NCBI GenBank assembly: GCA_044464175.1
Contig: JBIQLO010000222.1
Coordinates: 1-6,288, forward strand
DNA from: JBIQLO01 sp044464175
GTDB taxonomy: Bacteria > Planctomycetota > Phycisphaerae > Tepidisphaerales > Tepidisphaeraceae
Length of the DNA: 6,288 bases
Direction of reading: 5' to 3'
Shown here: in pieces, positions 1 through 6,170 of the stretch
Layout: the number at the start of each line of letters is the position of its first letter
How positions within the stretch are numbered: position 1 is the first letter of the stretch
Notes under the pieces: generated by a model
What the model was told of the DNA's origin: nothing
The model's input: only the letters and a program-made list of their open reading frames with translations
Databases searched by the model: none
Position numbers and translations under genes: made by a program

Positions 1-767
1 TCGTGCCGACGGTGGAGGAGGCGCGGGCGATCGCCGAGGAGCGGCAGGCCCTGGCGCGGCAGCAGCAGCTGGCCGGGCGCGGGCAACTGACCAGCGAAAA
101 CCTGTTTGCCACGATGAAGGCCGGCGAGACCAAGACGATCAACCTGATCATCAAGGCGGACATGGCCGGCAGCCTCGAGACGCTGGTGGCGACGGTCACG
201 GACCAGAACACCCAGGAAGTGAAGGTGCGCGTCATCCACAGCGGCGTGGGCGCGATCACCGAGAGCGATGTCGAGCTGGCGATGGCGACCAAGGCCAAGC
301 CGACCGACAACCGCGTGGCGATCATCGGCTTCCACGTGACCACCGAGGAGGCGGCGCGGTCGCTGGCCGAGCGGAACCACGTGGACATCAAGACCTACCG
401 CGTCATCTACGAAATCTTCGACGATCTGAAGAAATCGCTCTCGGGGATGCTGGAGCCGGAGGTGCGCGAGCGCCTGCACGGCCACCTGGAGATCCGCCAG
501 GTCTTCAAGGTCAGCCGCCTGGGCAACATCGCCGGCTGCTTCGTGACCGACGGCCACGTGCAGCGCGGCAGCAAGATCCGCCTGACCCGCAACGGCGTCA
601 TTGTCACCGAGGACCTGTCCATCGAATCCCTCAAGCGCCTCAAGGACGATGTCCGCGAAGTGAAGAACGGCATGGAATGCGGCATCAAGCTGGCCGGCTA
701 CGATGACATCAAGGTCGGCGACATTATGGAGGCGTACGTGCGCGAGACGATCGAGCGGACGCTGTAG
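1..767 (+). CDS. infB: Translation initiation factor IF-2, C-terminal part (5' end outside window)
   Basis: This is the last 255 or so codons of IF-2, the GTPase that brings fMet-tRNA to the 30S subunit and promotes subunit joining. The reading frame is open from the first base, so the G domain and N-terminal part lie upstream, and the GTG at position 3 is internal rather than a start. Visible parts, numbered from base 3: a charged helical linker (residues about 1-35), IF-2 domain 3 (about 45-145) with the family signature HSGVGAITESDV near residues 79-90, and the C-terminal beta-barrel that binds fMet-tRNA (about 155-250). The barrel shows RQVFKVSRLGNIAGCFVTDG near residues 165-184 and then KRLKDDVREVKNGMECGI. 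The protein ends in ERTL, as many IF-2 proteins do. It is followed by a DUF503 gene and rbfA, the conserved infB neighbourhood. Identification is essentially certain. Confidence 0.97.
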   Translation, partial: VPTVEEARAIAEERQALARQQQLAGRGQLTSENLFATMKAGETKTINLIIKADMAGSLETLVATVTDQNTQEVKVRVIHSGVGAITESDVELAMATKAKPTDNRVAIIGFHVTTEEAARSLAERNHVDIKTYRVIYEIFDDLKKSLSGMLEPEVRERLHGHLEIRQVFKVSRLGNIAGCFVTDGHVQRGSKIRLTRNGVIVTEDLSIESLKRLKDDVREVKNGMECGIKLAGYDDIKVGDIMEAYVRETIERTL

Positions 768-838
768 GCAAGAATTGGCCCTCGACCCCCGGCCGTCGGG
801 CGTGTTGAAATCGCGCGGTCCACGGCCGGCGCCCCTGC
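768..838. other. infB-DUF503 spacer
   Basis: This 71-base spacer is GC-rich and has no Shine-Dalgarno sequence before the next ATG. A small perfect hairpin candidate, CCCG-gccgt-CGGG, lies at about 788-800. It has no following T-run, so it does not read as an intrinsic terminator. Unlike the next three spacers, it shows no 7-base periodic repeat. Co-transcription of infB with the downstream genes is likely from the conserved order. Confidence 0.4.
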
Positions 839-1120
839 ATGACCATCGGCATTTTACAGATCGAGCTGGCCATCGCCGACGCCATGTCGCTCAAGGACAA
901 GCGGCAGGCGGTCCGGAGCATCAAGGACCGCATCGCCCATGGCTTCAACGTCTCCATCGCGGAGGTGGGGGCGCTGGATGAGCACCGGCGGGCGATCCTG
1001 GGGCTGGCGATGGTGGGAACCGACCGGCGGTATGTGGAAGGGGCGCTGAGCAAAATTGTGGATCTGGTCCGACTCGCCCCGGCGGTGAGCCTGACGGATT
1101 ACCGGATTGAGTTTTTGTAA
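839..1120 (+). CDS. DUF503 / YlxP-like small protein
   Basis: This is a 93-residue protein of the DUF503 family (YlxP in Bacillus-type loci). The family is almost always encoded between infB and rbfA and has no firmly established biochemical role. The sequence shows the family pattern: an N-terminal beta strand (MTIGILQIELAIADAMSLKDKR) with the diagnostic SLKDKR, then a helix with RSIKDRIAHGFNVSIAEV, and later the block TDRRYVEGALSKIVDLV before a final strand YRIEFL. The length matches the usual 90-100 residues. ATG at 839 is the only sensible start, because an in-frame TGA lies at 806-808. No Shine-Dalgarno sequence precedes it. The position between infB and rbfA suggests a part in translation or ribosome maturation, which is an inference from context only. 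Confidence 0.93.
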   Translation: MTIGILQIELAIADAMSLKDKRQAVRSIKDRIAHGFNVSIAEVGALDEHRRAILGLAMVGTDRRYVEGALSKIVDLVRLAPAVSLTDYRIEFL

Positions 1121-1123
1121 GGA

Positions 1124-1209
1124 CATGAACGCATAATGCGTGAAGACATGAAAACATGAAGCGGCGAACTCCCTTCATGTTTCACGGCTTCATGTTTCAT
1201 GCCTTCATG
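1124..1209. repeat. Imperfect inverted repeat of CATGAA/TTCATG heptads before rbfA
   Basis: The left arm (about 1124-1161) contains repeated CATGAA-type words. The right arm (about 1173-1209) contains the complementary words CTTCATG, TTTCACG, CTTCATG, TTTCATG and CTTCATG, with one extra base after TTTCACG and another before the last CTTCATG. The arms can pair over about 37 bases with several mismatches and one or two indels, around an 11-base loop (1162-1172). The right arm ends 7 bases before the rbfA start codon. The word size is 7 bases, as in the next two spacers, but the sequence is different. There is no T-run after it, so an intrinsic terminator is unlikely. It may be a mobile palindromic element or an RNA leader structure; this is an inference. 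Confidence 0.8.
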
Positions 1210-1216
1210 AATCGAG

Positions 1217-1612
1217 ATGTCCCGACGAACCGAACGACTTGGCAGCGCGATTCAGCAGGAGGTGGCGGCAATCATCCAGCGGGAGCTGAACGACCCGCGG
1301 ATTCCGGCCATGACCAGCGTGACGCGCGCCAAAATCAGCGAGGATCTTTCGATGGCGGACGTCTACATCAGCGTGATGGGCGAGGCGGGCAAGCAGACCG
1401 CCGCCTTGAACGCGCTGCGCCATTCGGCGGGGATGATCCGGGGCAAGCTGACACGGGCGCTGTCGCTGCGGACCGCGCCGCTGGTCCGGTTCCACCTGGA
1501 TGAAAAGCTGAAAAAGGAGCTGGAGGTGCTGGAGCTGCTGCGCCAGGTCGAGCGCGAGCGCCAGGCGAAGGCGTCCGGCGAGGCCGCCCCGCAAGACACG
1601 CAAGAGGAGTGA
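1217..1612 (+). CDS. rbfA: 30S ribosome-binding factor RbfA
   Basis: This is a 131-residue RbfA, the cytoplasmic assembly factor that binds the immature 30S subunit and helps mature the 5' end region of 16S rRNA, and is important for cold adaptation in studied bacteria. The sequence has the family layout: an opening helix RRTERLGSAIQQEVAAIIQREL, then NDPRIPAMTSVTRAKISEDLSMADVYISVMG (the KH-like core with the DLS-A-VYISV motif), a middle helix with ALRHSAGMIRGKLTRAL, the LRTAPLVRFHLDE strand, and a helix KLKKELEVLELLRQV. The tail from about residue 110 is charged and probably disordered (EAAPQDTQEE). ATG 1217 is the first possible start, because an in-frame TGA ends at 1210. There is no good Shine-Dalgarno sequence, only GAG directly against the ATG. 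It follows DUF503 in the conserved infB cluster. Confidence 0.96.
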   Translation: MSRRTERLGSAIQQEVAAIIQRELNDPRIPAMTSVTRAKISEDLSMADVYISVMGEAGKQTAALNALRHSAGMIRGKLTRALSLRTAPLVRFHLDEKLKKELEVLELLRQVERERQAKASGEAAPQDTQEE

Positions 1613-1621
1613 AAAGTTGCT

Positions 1622-1689
1622 GTTGGTTACTGGTTATTTGGATTTTGCGATGCCCCGATTTCACAAAATTCAAACAACCAATAACGAAT
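1622..1689. repeat. AT-rich imperfect inverted repeat of TGGTTAT-type heptads after rbfA
   Basis: The left arm, 1622-1650, reads in words such as TGGTTAC and TGGTTAT. The right arm, 1661-1689, holds the complements ACCAATA and ACGAATA. Aligned arm against arm, about 23 of 29 positions match and most mismatches are transitions, so several can form G-U pairs in RNA. The loop is 10 bases (1651-1660). The whole spacer from 1613 to 1712 is about 36% GC by hand count, in sharp contrast to the GC-rich genes on both sides. No clear promoter boxes or Shine-Dalgarno sequence can be assigned, though the AT-rich stretch could host a promoter. Confidence 0.8.
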
Positions 1690-1712
1690 AAAAACTGACA
1701 AATTACAGACCC

Positions 1713-2348
1713 ATGAAAACCGTTCCCAAATACGCCGATGAGTTGAAGTCGCTGTTCAAGCGGCTGCGCAAGGGAGAGAAGCCGCCGCCCCTGGAGGCGC
1801 TGGACCCCCTGCGGGCGCTGGTGCGCGGGGCGATGTCCTACGATGTGGAGGATGAGCGGGCCGACCAGGCGATGGCGCTGATCGAGCAGGAATTCGTGGA
1901 CCTCAACGAGCTGCGCGTCGCCACCGACCTGGAGGTGCAGGAGTTGCTGGGGGCACGCTATCCCGAGATCGAAAAGCGCGTGGCGCTGATCACCCAGACG
2001 CTCAACTACATCTTCGAGCACGAGCACACCATGAGCCTGGAGCGGCTGCGGACGCTCAACAAGCGCGAAGCGCGGCAGTTCCTCAAGGAGATCCCCGACA
2101 TCCACCCCTTTGTCGAGGCCTTCATCATGCTCCACGCCCTGGAGGGCAACTGCATCCCGCTGGACCAGAAGATGCTGGACTATCTCGCCCAGAGCGGCGC
2201 GGTGGACCCGGCCCTGTCGCTGGAGGAGGCCCAGCGCTTCGTCGAACACCACATCAAGGCCGAGGATGCCTACGAGTTTTACCGCCTGGTCCGCACCGCC
2301 GCCGCCGGCGGCGCCGAGGCGACGGCCAAGAAGAAAGGGAAAAAATAA
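1713..2348 (+). CDS. HhH-GPD (endonuclease III-like) fold protein, probably lacking classical glycosylase residues
   Basis: This 211-residue, mostly helical, charged cytoplasmic protein has no signal peptide or membrane segment. The helix order resembles the HhH-GPD DNA glycosylase fold. An opening helix DPLRALVRGAMSYDVEDERADQAMALI (residues 31-57) sits where EndoIII has its QxTD-type helix. LNELRVATDLEVQELLGARYPEIEKRVALITQTLNYI (65-100) sits where EndoIII has its LIR..G-Y..KA..I block. LRTLNKREARQFLKEIPDIHPFVEAFIMLHAL (112-143) corresponds to the helix-hairpin-helix, and CIPLDQKMLDYLAQSGAVD (147-165) to the PVDTHVxR-xR-GL block with Asp151 kept. The catalytic Lys of bifunctional enzymes (GVGRKTA) is replaced by IPDIHPFVEA. 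There is one cysteine (147), so no [4Fe-4S] loop. The C-terminus is a short Lys-rich tail (AKKKGKK). The family call is by eye and tentative. It could be a structural or DNA-binding relative, or an unrelated helical protein. Confidence 0.55.
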   Translation: MKTVPKYADELKSLFKRLRKGEKPPPLEALDPLRALVRGAMSYDVEDERADQAMALIEQEFVDLNELRVATDLEVQELLGARYPEIEKRVALITQTLNYIFEHEHTMSLERLRTLNKREARQFLKEIPDIHPFVEAFIMLHALEGNCIPLDQKMLDYLAQSGAVDPALSLEEAQRFVEHHIKAEDAYEFYRLVRTAAAGGAEATAKKKGKK

Positions 2349-2423
2349 TCGTGGTGCGTTGTCCGTGGTCCGTTGTCCGAAAAGGCGGATTACGGACCAC
2401 GGACCACGGACCACGGACCACGA
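2349..2423. repeat. Heptad hairpin: TGGTCCG units facing CGGACCA units, directly upstream of hisG
   Basis: The left arm 2349-2379 is built of heptads TGGTGCG, TTGTCCG, TGGTCCG and TTGTCCG. The right arm 2393-2423 contains four exact CGGACCA units followed by CGA. The arms match at 28 of 31 positions around a 13-base loop (2380-2392). The structure starts right after the upstream TAA and ends 4 bases before the hisG ATG, so it fills the gap. No T-run follows, which argues against an intrinsic terminator for the + strand. The 5' edge (ATCGTGGT-CGTTGTCCGTG, counting the last A of the stop codon) is shared with the two copies after 6171. The right arm is open in the hisG frame, so gene callers could wrongly extend hisG upstream through it. 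Confidence 0.92.
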
Positions 2424-2427
2424 CACC

Positions 2428-3321
2428 ATGACCGACCGACTCCCCCCATCGACGCTTCGGCTGGGATTTCCCAGCGGCTCCATGCAGCAATCCACGATCG
2501 ACCTGTTCGCGCGGGCCGGATACAAGGTGAGCGTTCCCGAACGCTCGGTCTTCCCCCGCATCGACGACGAGCAGATTTCGGCCGTTTTGTTCCGTTCGCA
2601 GGAGATCTCCCGTTACGTCGCCGACGGCATCATCGACTGCGGCCTGTGCGGCTACGACTGGATCGTCGAAAACGGCAATGAGAACGACATCGTCCAGGTC
2701 TGCGAACTGACCTACTCCCGCGCCAGCGCCAACCCCGCGCGGTGGGTGCTGTGTGTGCCGGAGGAGAGCCCCGTGCAGCGCCCGGAGGATCTGCACAACG
2801 CCATCATTGCCACGGAGCTGGTCAACACCACGCGCAACTATTTCGCCAAGCGCGGGGTGAAGGTGACGGTCGAGTTCTCCTGGGGCACCACCGAGATCAA
2901 GGCCCGCCTGCTCGATGCCATCGTCGAGTTGACCGAAACCGGCTCCTCCATCCGCGCCAACAACCTGCGCATCATCGACACGCTCTTGAGCAGCACGATC
3001 CGGCTCATCGCCAACAAGGACGCCTGGGCCGTCGACTGGAAGCGCCAGAAGATGGAGAACATCGCCATGCTGCTGACCGGCGCCATCGCCGCCCGGGCCA
3101 AGGTGGGCCTGAAGCTGAACGTGCCCGAGCCGTCGCTGGAGGAAATCCTCCGACTTCTGCCCTCGGAGAAGAGCCCCACCGTCAGCCGCCTGGCCGACTC
3201 CACCTGGGTGGCGGTCGAGGTGATCCTGGAGGAGAAGCAGGAGCGCGAGCTGATCCCGCAGCTGCGCCGGGCCGGGGCCACCGGCATCATCACCTACCCG
3301 CTGAACAAGGTGATCCCCTGA
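2428..3321 (+). CDS. hisG: ATP phosphoribosyltransferase, long (HisG_L) form
   Basis: This cytoplasmic enzyme couples ATP and PRPP to form phosphoribosyl-ATP, the first committed step of histidine synthesis. The 297-residue length and a C-terminal ACT-like regulatory domain mark the long form, which does not need HisZ and is usually inhibited by histidine. Visible features: the N-terminal strand-helix LRLGFPSGSMQQSTIDLFARAGYKV (10-34), the CGLCGYDWI segment (71-79), the PRPP-binding loop DAIVELTETGSSIRANNL (163-180), and the C-terminal domain from about residue 226 with NVPEPSLEEILRLLPSEKSPTVSRLAD and closing GATGIITYPLNKVIP. ATG 2428 puts the first strand at residue 10, as expected. The frame is open further upstream, but there it only translates the repeat. 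There is no Shine-Dalgarno sequence; the hairpin ends 4 bases before the start. No histidine codon run or leader peptide is visible. It stands alone, without other his genes. Confidence 0.95.
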   Translation: MTDRLPPSTLRLGFPSGSMQQSTIDLFARAGYKVSVPERSVFPRIDDEQISAVLFRSQEISRYVADGIIDCGLCGYDWIVENGNENDIVQVCELTYSRASANPARWVLCVPEESPVQRPEDLHNAIIATELVNTTRNYFAKRGVKVTVEFSWGTTEIKARLLDAIVELTETGSSIRANNLRIIDTLLSSTIRLIANKDAWAVDWKRQKMENIAMLLTGAIAARAKVGLKLNVPEPSLEEILRLLPSEKSPTVSRLADSTWVAVEVILEEKQERELIPQLRRAGATGIITYPLNKVIP

Positions 3322-3432
3322 CCCCTCCCCGCGGGCACTCCGGGCGACCTGCGCCGCGGCCTCGGCCGGGCCGCCCACAGGCGGGGGGAGGATAAAAAAT
3401 GCAGTGGAAGGCGGAGAACGGGATCATTCGCT
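3322..3432. other. GC-rich spacer between hisG and TPR gene, with inverted repeat
   Basis: The spacer is strongly GC-rich. CCTCCCCGC (3324-3332) can pair with GCGGGGGGAGG (3381-3391), with a two-base bulge, around an inner GC-rich segment that includes the palindrome GCCGCGGC near 3353-3360. The stem is followed by an A-run on the + strand, so it is not a + strand intrinsic terminator. On the - strand the T-run would follow the stem, but there is no - strand gene to terminate. No heptad repeat of the kind seen in neighbouring spacers is present. Confidence 0.45.
3383..3391 (+). promoter_or_regulatory. Strong Shine-Dalgarno-like GGGGGGAGG before an out-of-frame ATG
   Basis: GGGGGGAGG is followed after 7 bases by ATG at 3399, the best Shine-Dalgarno-plus-start arrangement in the window. 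That ATG opens an 80-codon frame (3399-3641) that overlaps the start of the TPR gene in another frame. From about codon 35 it becomes a Gly/Pro/Arg-rich shadow of that gene. It may be chance, a short leader coupled to the TPR gene, or a sign of a frame error near 3399-3433. Confidence 0.35.
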
Positions 3433-3437
3433 ATGAT

Positions 3438-3442
3438 GGGAG
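3438..3442 (+). promoter_or_regulatory. Shine-Dalgarno GGGAG favouring the ATG at 3448
   Basis: GGGAG lies 5 bases before ATG 3448. The earlier in-frame ATGs at 3433 and 3436 have only a weak CGGGA at about 3419-3423. This favours 3448 as the start of the TPR protein, which also gives a more typical signal peptide length. Confidence 0.5.
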
Positions 3443-3447
3443 CCGCC

Positions 3448-6168
3448 ATGCATTGCCGAACCTTTCCATCGGTCCTCTTTCGTTCCGCCTCCGCCCGGCG
3501 ATTGTACCTGGCGGGGGCCCTGGCCCTGGCGGGGGGGTGTGCCGGACGCCAGGCCGCGCCGCCGGCGGATTCATCGGCCACCAGGCCCGCTTCCCGCCCC
3601 TCGGCCGCCCAGCCCGATCCCGCCGCCATCCCGCTGAGTGAATTGACCCCCATCCCACGCCTGCCCACTACCCGCCAAGCCACCACCCGGGCCTCCCGCC
3701 CGCCGGTCGAGGCGCTGCTCCTCTATGCCAAGGCGCGCGACGCGATGCGGGAGGGGCGGCGCTTCAGCGCCATCACGCTCCTGCAGCGGGCGATCTCGCT
3801 CGACCCCGACGGCTTCGAACTCTACATGGCCCTGGCCCAGGCGCGCCAGGGGCCGGGCGCGGGGGATGAGCAGGTCATTGAGGCGCTGAACAAGGCCGTG
3901 GCCCTGCGCCCCGAGAGCCTCCGGGCGCAGGCGAGCCTGGGGCGGCAGTACCTGGGGCAGGGAAACCTCGACCAGGCGATCCGGCACCTGCGCCTGGCGC
4001 GGCTGTCGCCCGACTATCGGGGCAACGGGGATGAGGCCACGGCCGTCGACCTGTTCCTGGCCCGCGCCCTGCAGCAGAAGGGATACATTCAGGCGGCGCT
4101 GGATGTCTATGACACGCTGCTGGGGCGGCTGGAGCATCCCGACATCGCCATGCGCGGCAACCGCCAGCTCATGATGCTCATCAGCCAGCCGGAGGGACTC
4201 TATCTCGACGTCGCCCGCCTCCACGAGCAGCGCGGGCAGGAGCAGGAGGCGCTTAACGCCTACGAGGCGGCCGCCCGGCATGAGCCGGAGGATTTCGAGA
4301 TCAACGCCCAGAGCGTCCGCGTCCTGCTGAAGCTGGGGCGCACCGACGAGGCGACGGCCCGGGCCCTGCAACTGGTCCGCCGCTTCGGCGGATCGGCCCA
4401 GAGCCTGGAACTGCTCAACCAGACCTACACCGCCGCCGGCAAGTCCGACCAGGTGGCCGCCGACCTCCAGAAACTCTCCCGGGCCCATCCGGACGACCGC
4501 GGCCTGATGCTGGCCCTGGCCGGGGCGCTGGGGGACCACGGGCAGAAGGCGCAGGCGGAGAAGATGCTGCAGGAGGCGCTCAAGGCCAATCCGAAGGACC
4601 TGACGATCCTGCAGCGGCTGTTCGAGCTCTACAACGTCTCGGGCGATGTGGCCTCGGCCGCCCGGGTGCTGATTGAATATTCCGCCGCCCAGCCTCGGCG
4701 CCAGGAGGAACTGGGGCCGATGTGGCAGCAGCTGCTCCGCCCCGATCGCTCGCCGCGCCTGACGCTGGCGGTGATGGAGAAGATCCAGGTGGACCCGCCC
4801 GCCCGGGCGGCCAGGCTCTTTTGGATGGCCCGCATCGCCGACATGGGGCAGCGCTCGGCCCAGGCGCGCCAGCTGCTGGAGGAGGCGATCCAGATCTCTC
4901 CCCCGTATGCCCCGGCCTACGAGGCGATGCAGGGGGTTTACTGGGGGCGAGACGGCTGGACCGCCGCGCAAAAAGCCCAGGCCTCAAGCAAGCTGGCGGA
5001 CCTGGCGGCCCGGAAGGGGGATGCCGCCCTGGCGGCCGAGCTGCACGGCCTGGATGCCCTGCGCCAGGGGCAGTGGGATCGGGCGAGCAAGGCCCTGGCC
5101 CAGGCGATCCAGCTGGGGGCCGACGGGTCGGATGTGAAACTGGCCCAGGCGACGGTGCTCCACCGCCAGGGCAAAAACGCCGAGTATGAGCGGGCCCTGT
5201 GGGCCATCGTCGGGGAGGACGCCAAAGCCGATGACGCCTGGGGGGCGCTCTTTCAATACTACATCCAGACCAACCAGGCCCCCCGGGCCGTCAGCACGCT
5301 GGGCAAGTGGCTTTCGGAAAATCCCGACAGCCCCAGCGCCCGGCTGATTCAGGCCGGGGTCTACCTGCGGAGCGGGCGCACCCCCCAGGCCCAGCGCATT
5401 CTCATGGACCTGGTGAAGGAGGGGGCCCAGCGTCCCAGCGCCCTGGCGATGCTGCGGGAAATTTTCGTCGGCTCGGGCCACCCCCAGCAGTACACCGCGC
5501 TGCTGGAGCAGCTGCGCTCGGAGCATCCGGCCGACCTGACGATCCTGGAGCAGCTGGTGGATGCCTACGGCGACGCCAAGCAGCCGCAAAAGGCCCTCGC
5601 CGGCCTCGATGCGGCGCGGGCCCGGGTCCACGACCCCGAGACGCTCTATCTCCTGGCCCACCTCTATCAGCTGGCCGGGCAAAAGCCCACCAGCGAGGCG
5701 GTGCTCCAGCAGGCCCTCAAGGCGGACCCCGACTACGCCCCGGCCAACAACGACCTGGGGTACACCTGGGCCGAGCAGGGGAAGAACCTGGCCCAGGCCG
5801 AGGCGATGATCCGGGCGGCGCTGAAGATCGACCCGGAGAACAGCTCCTTTCTCGACAGCCTGGGGTGGGTGTTGTATAAGCAGGGGCGGTTTGAATCGGC
5901 GCGCCAGCAGCTGCAGAAGGCGGCCCAGGGGCAGAGCCCCGACCCGGTGATCCTCAACCATCTGGGCGACACCCTCTACCGCCTTCTGGACAAGGCCCAG
6001 GCGGCCCATTGCTGGCAGCAGTCGCTGGAGCGGATCGGCAAGCTGCCCGCCCCGCGGGATGAACTGATCCAGCTTCGGGGGGAACTTCAGCGGAAGCTGG
6101 CCCAGACCCGGCAGAACCAGCCGGTCACCGTCGCCCCCTCCCGGGCGGACAAGGCGGCGAGAACTTAA
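3448..6168 (+). CDS. Large TPR-repeat protein with probable lipoprotein signal peptide
   Basis: This is a 906-residue protein (911 if ATG 3433 is used; numbering below is for the longer form). The N-terminus has arginines, a hydrophobic stretch LYLAGALALAGG (24-35) and Cys36 in an LAGGC context. This is an acceptable though not ideal lipobox, suggesting export and lipidation. Next comes a Pro/Ala/Arg/Thr-rich linker (about 37-92), then a long series of tetratricopeptide repeats from about 93 to 870. Clear TPR signatures include AREGRRFSAITLLQRAISLDPD-type units, QEALNAYEAAARHEPEDFE (271-289), KAQAEKMLQEALKANPKD (372-389) and a well-conserved C-terminal set around 752-865 (ADPDYAPANNDLGYTWAEQG; FLDSLGWVLYKQGRFESA; PVILNHLGDTLYRL). 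That last set is common in bacterial envelope TPR proteins. The tail from about 885 is basic and probably disordered. It likely acts as an envelope scaffold for protein-protein contacts. The partner is unknown, and no secretion or pilus gene lies beside it. Confidence 0.85.
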   Translation: MHCRTFPSVLFRSASARRLYLAGALALAGGCAGRQAAPPADSSATRPASRPSAAQPDPAAIPLSELTPIPRLPTTRQATTRASRPPVEALLLYAKARDAMREGRRFSAITLLQRAISLDPDGFELYMALAQARQGPGAGDEQVIEALNKAVALRPESLRAQASLGRQYLGQGNLDQAIRHLRLARLSPDYRGNGDEATAVDLFLARALQQKGYIQAALDVYDTLLGRLEHPDIAMRGNRQLMMLISQPEGLYLDVARLHEQRGQEQEALNAYEAAARHEPEDFEINAQSVRVLLKLGRTDEATARALQLVRRFGGSAQSLELLNQTYTAAGKSDQVAADLQKLSRAHPDDRGLMLALAGALGDHGQKAQAEKMLQEALKANPKDLTILQRLFELYNVSGDVASAARVLIEYSAAQPRRQEELGPMWQQLLRPDRSPRLTLAVMEKIQVDPPARAARLFWMARIADMGQRSAQARQLLEEAIQISPPYAPAYEAMQGVYWGRDGWTAAQKAQASSKLADLAARKGDAALAAELHGLDALRQGQWDRASKALAQAIQLGADGSDVKLAQATVLHRQGKNAEYERALWAIVGEDAKADDAWGALFQYYIQTNQAPRAVSTLGKWLSENPDSPSARLIQAGVYLRSGRTPQAQRILMDLVKEGAQRPSALAMLREIFVGSGHPQQYTALLEQLRSEHPADLTILEQLVDAYGDAKQPQKALAGLDAARARVHDPETLYLLAHLYQLAGQKPTSEAVLQQALKADPDYAPANNDLGYTWAEQGKNLAQAEAMIRAALKIDPENSSFLDSLGWVLYKQGRFESARQQLQKAAQGQSPDPVILNHLGDTLYRLLDKAQAAHCWQQSLERIGKLPAPRDELIQLRGELQRKLAQTRQNQPVTVAPSRADKAART

Positions 6169-6170
6169 GC

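Noticed and set aside
1156..1503. Open frame starting inside the rbfA leader
   Set aside because: It overlaps rbfA in another frame, its start is repeat sequence, and it shows no recognisable family; it is a shadow.
2349..2423. Intrinsic terminator or his attenuator before hisG
   Set aside because: There is no T-run after the stem and no leader peptide with consecutive histidine codons; the stem is a heptad repeat.
2110..2427. N-terminal extension of hisG upstream to 2110
   Set aside because: It translates the end of the previous gene out of frame and then the heptad repeat (TTDHGPRTTDH-type peptide). Known HisG proteins begin near the LRLGFP strand.
2254..3378. Long open frame on the - strand opposite hisG
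   Set aside because: It is composed of the low-complexity Gly/Asp/Val/Gln pattern expected from the antisense of a GC-rich gene; the + strand encodes a clear HisG.
3324..3399. Intrinsic terminator after hisG
   Set aside because: The stem is followed by an A-run on the + strand, and the A-run and purines serve better as a ribosome-binding context. There is no - strand gene that would use it.
4984..6009. Long - strand open frame opposite the TPR gene, with similar ones at 3571-4971
   Set aside because: They are antisense shadows of a GC-rich coding sequence with strong TPR signatures on the + strand.
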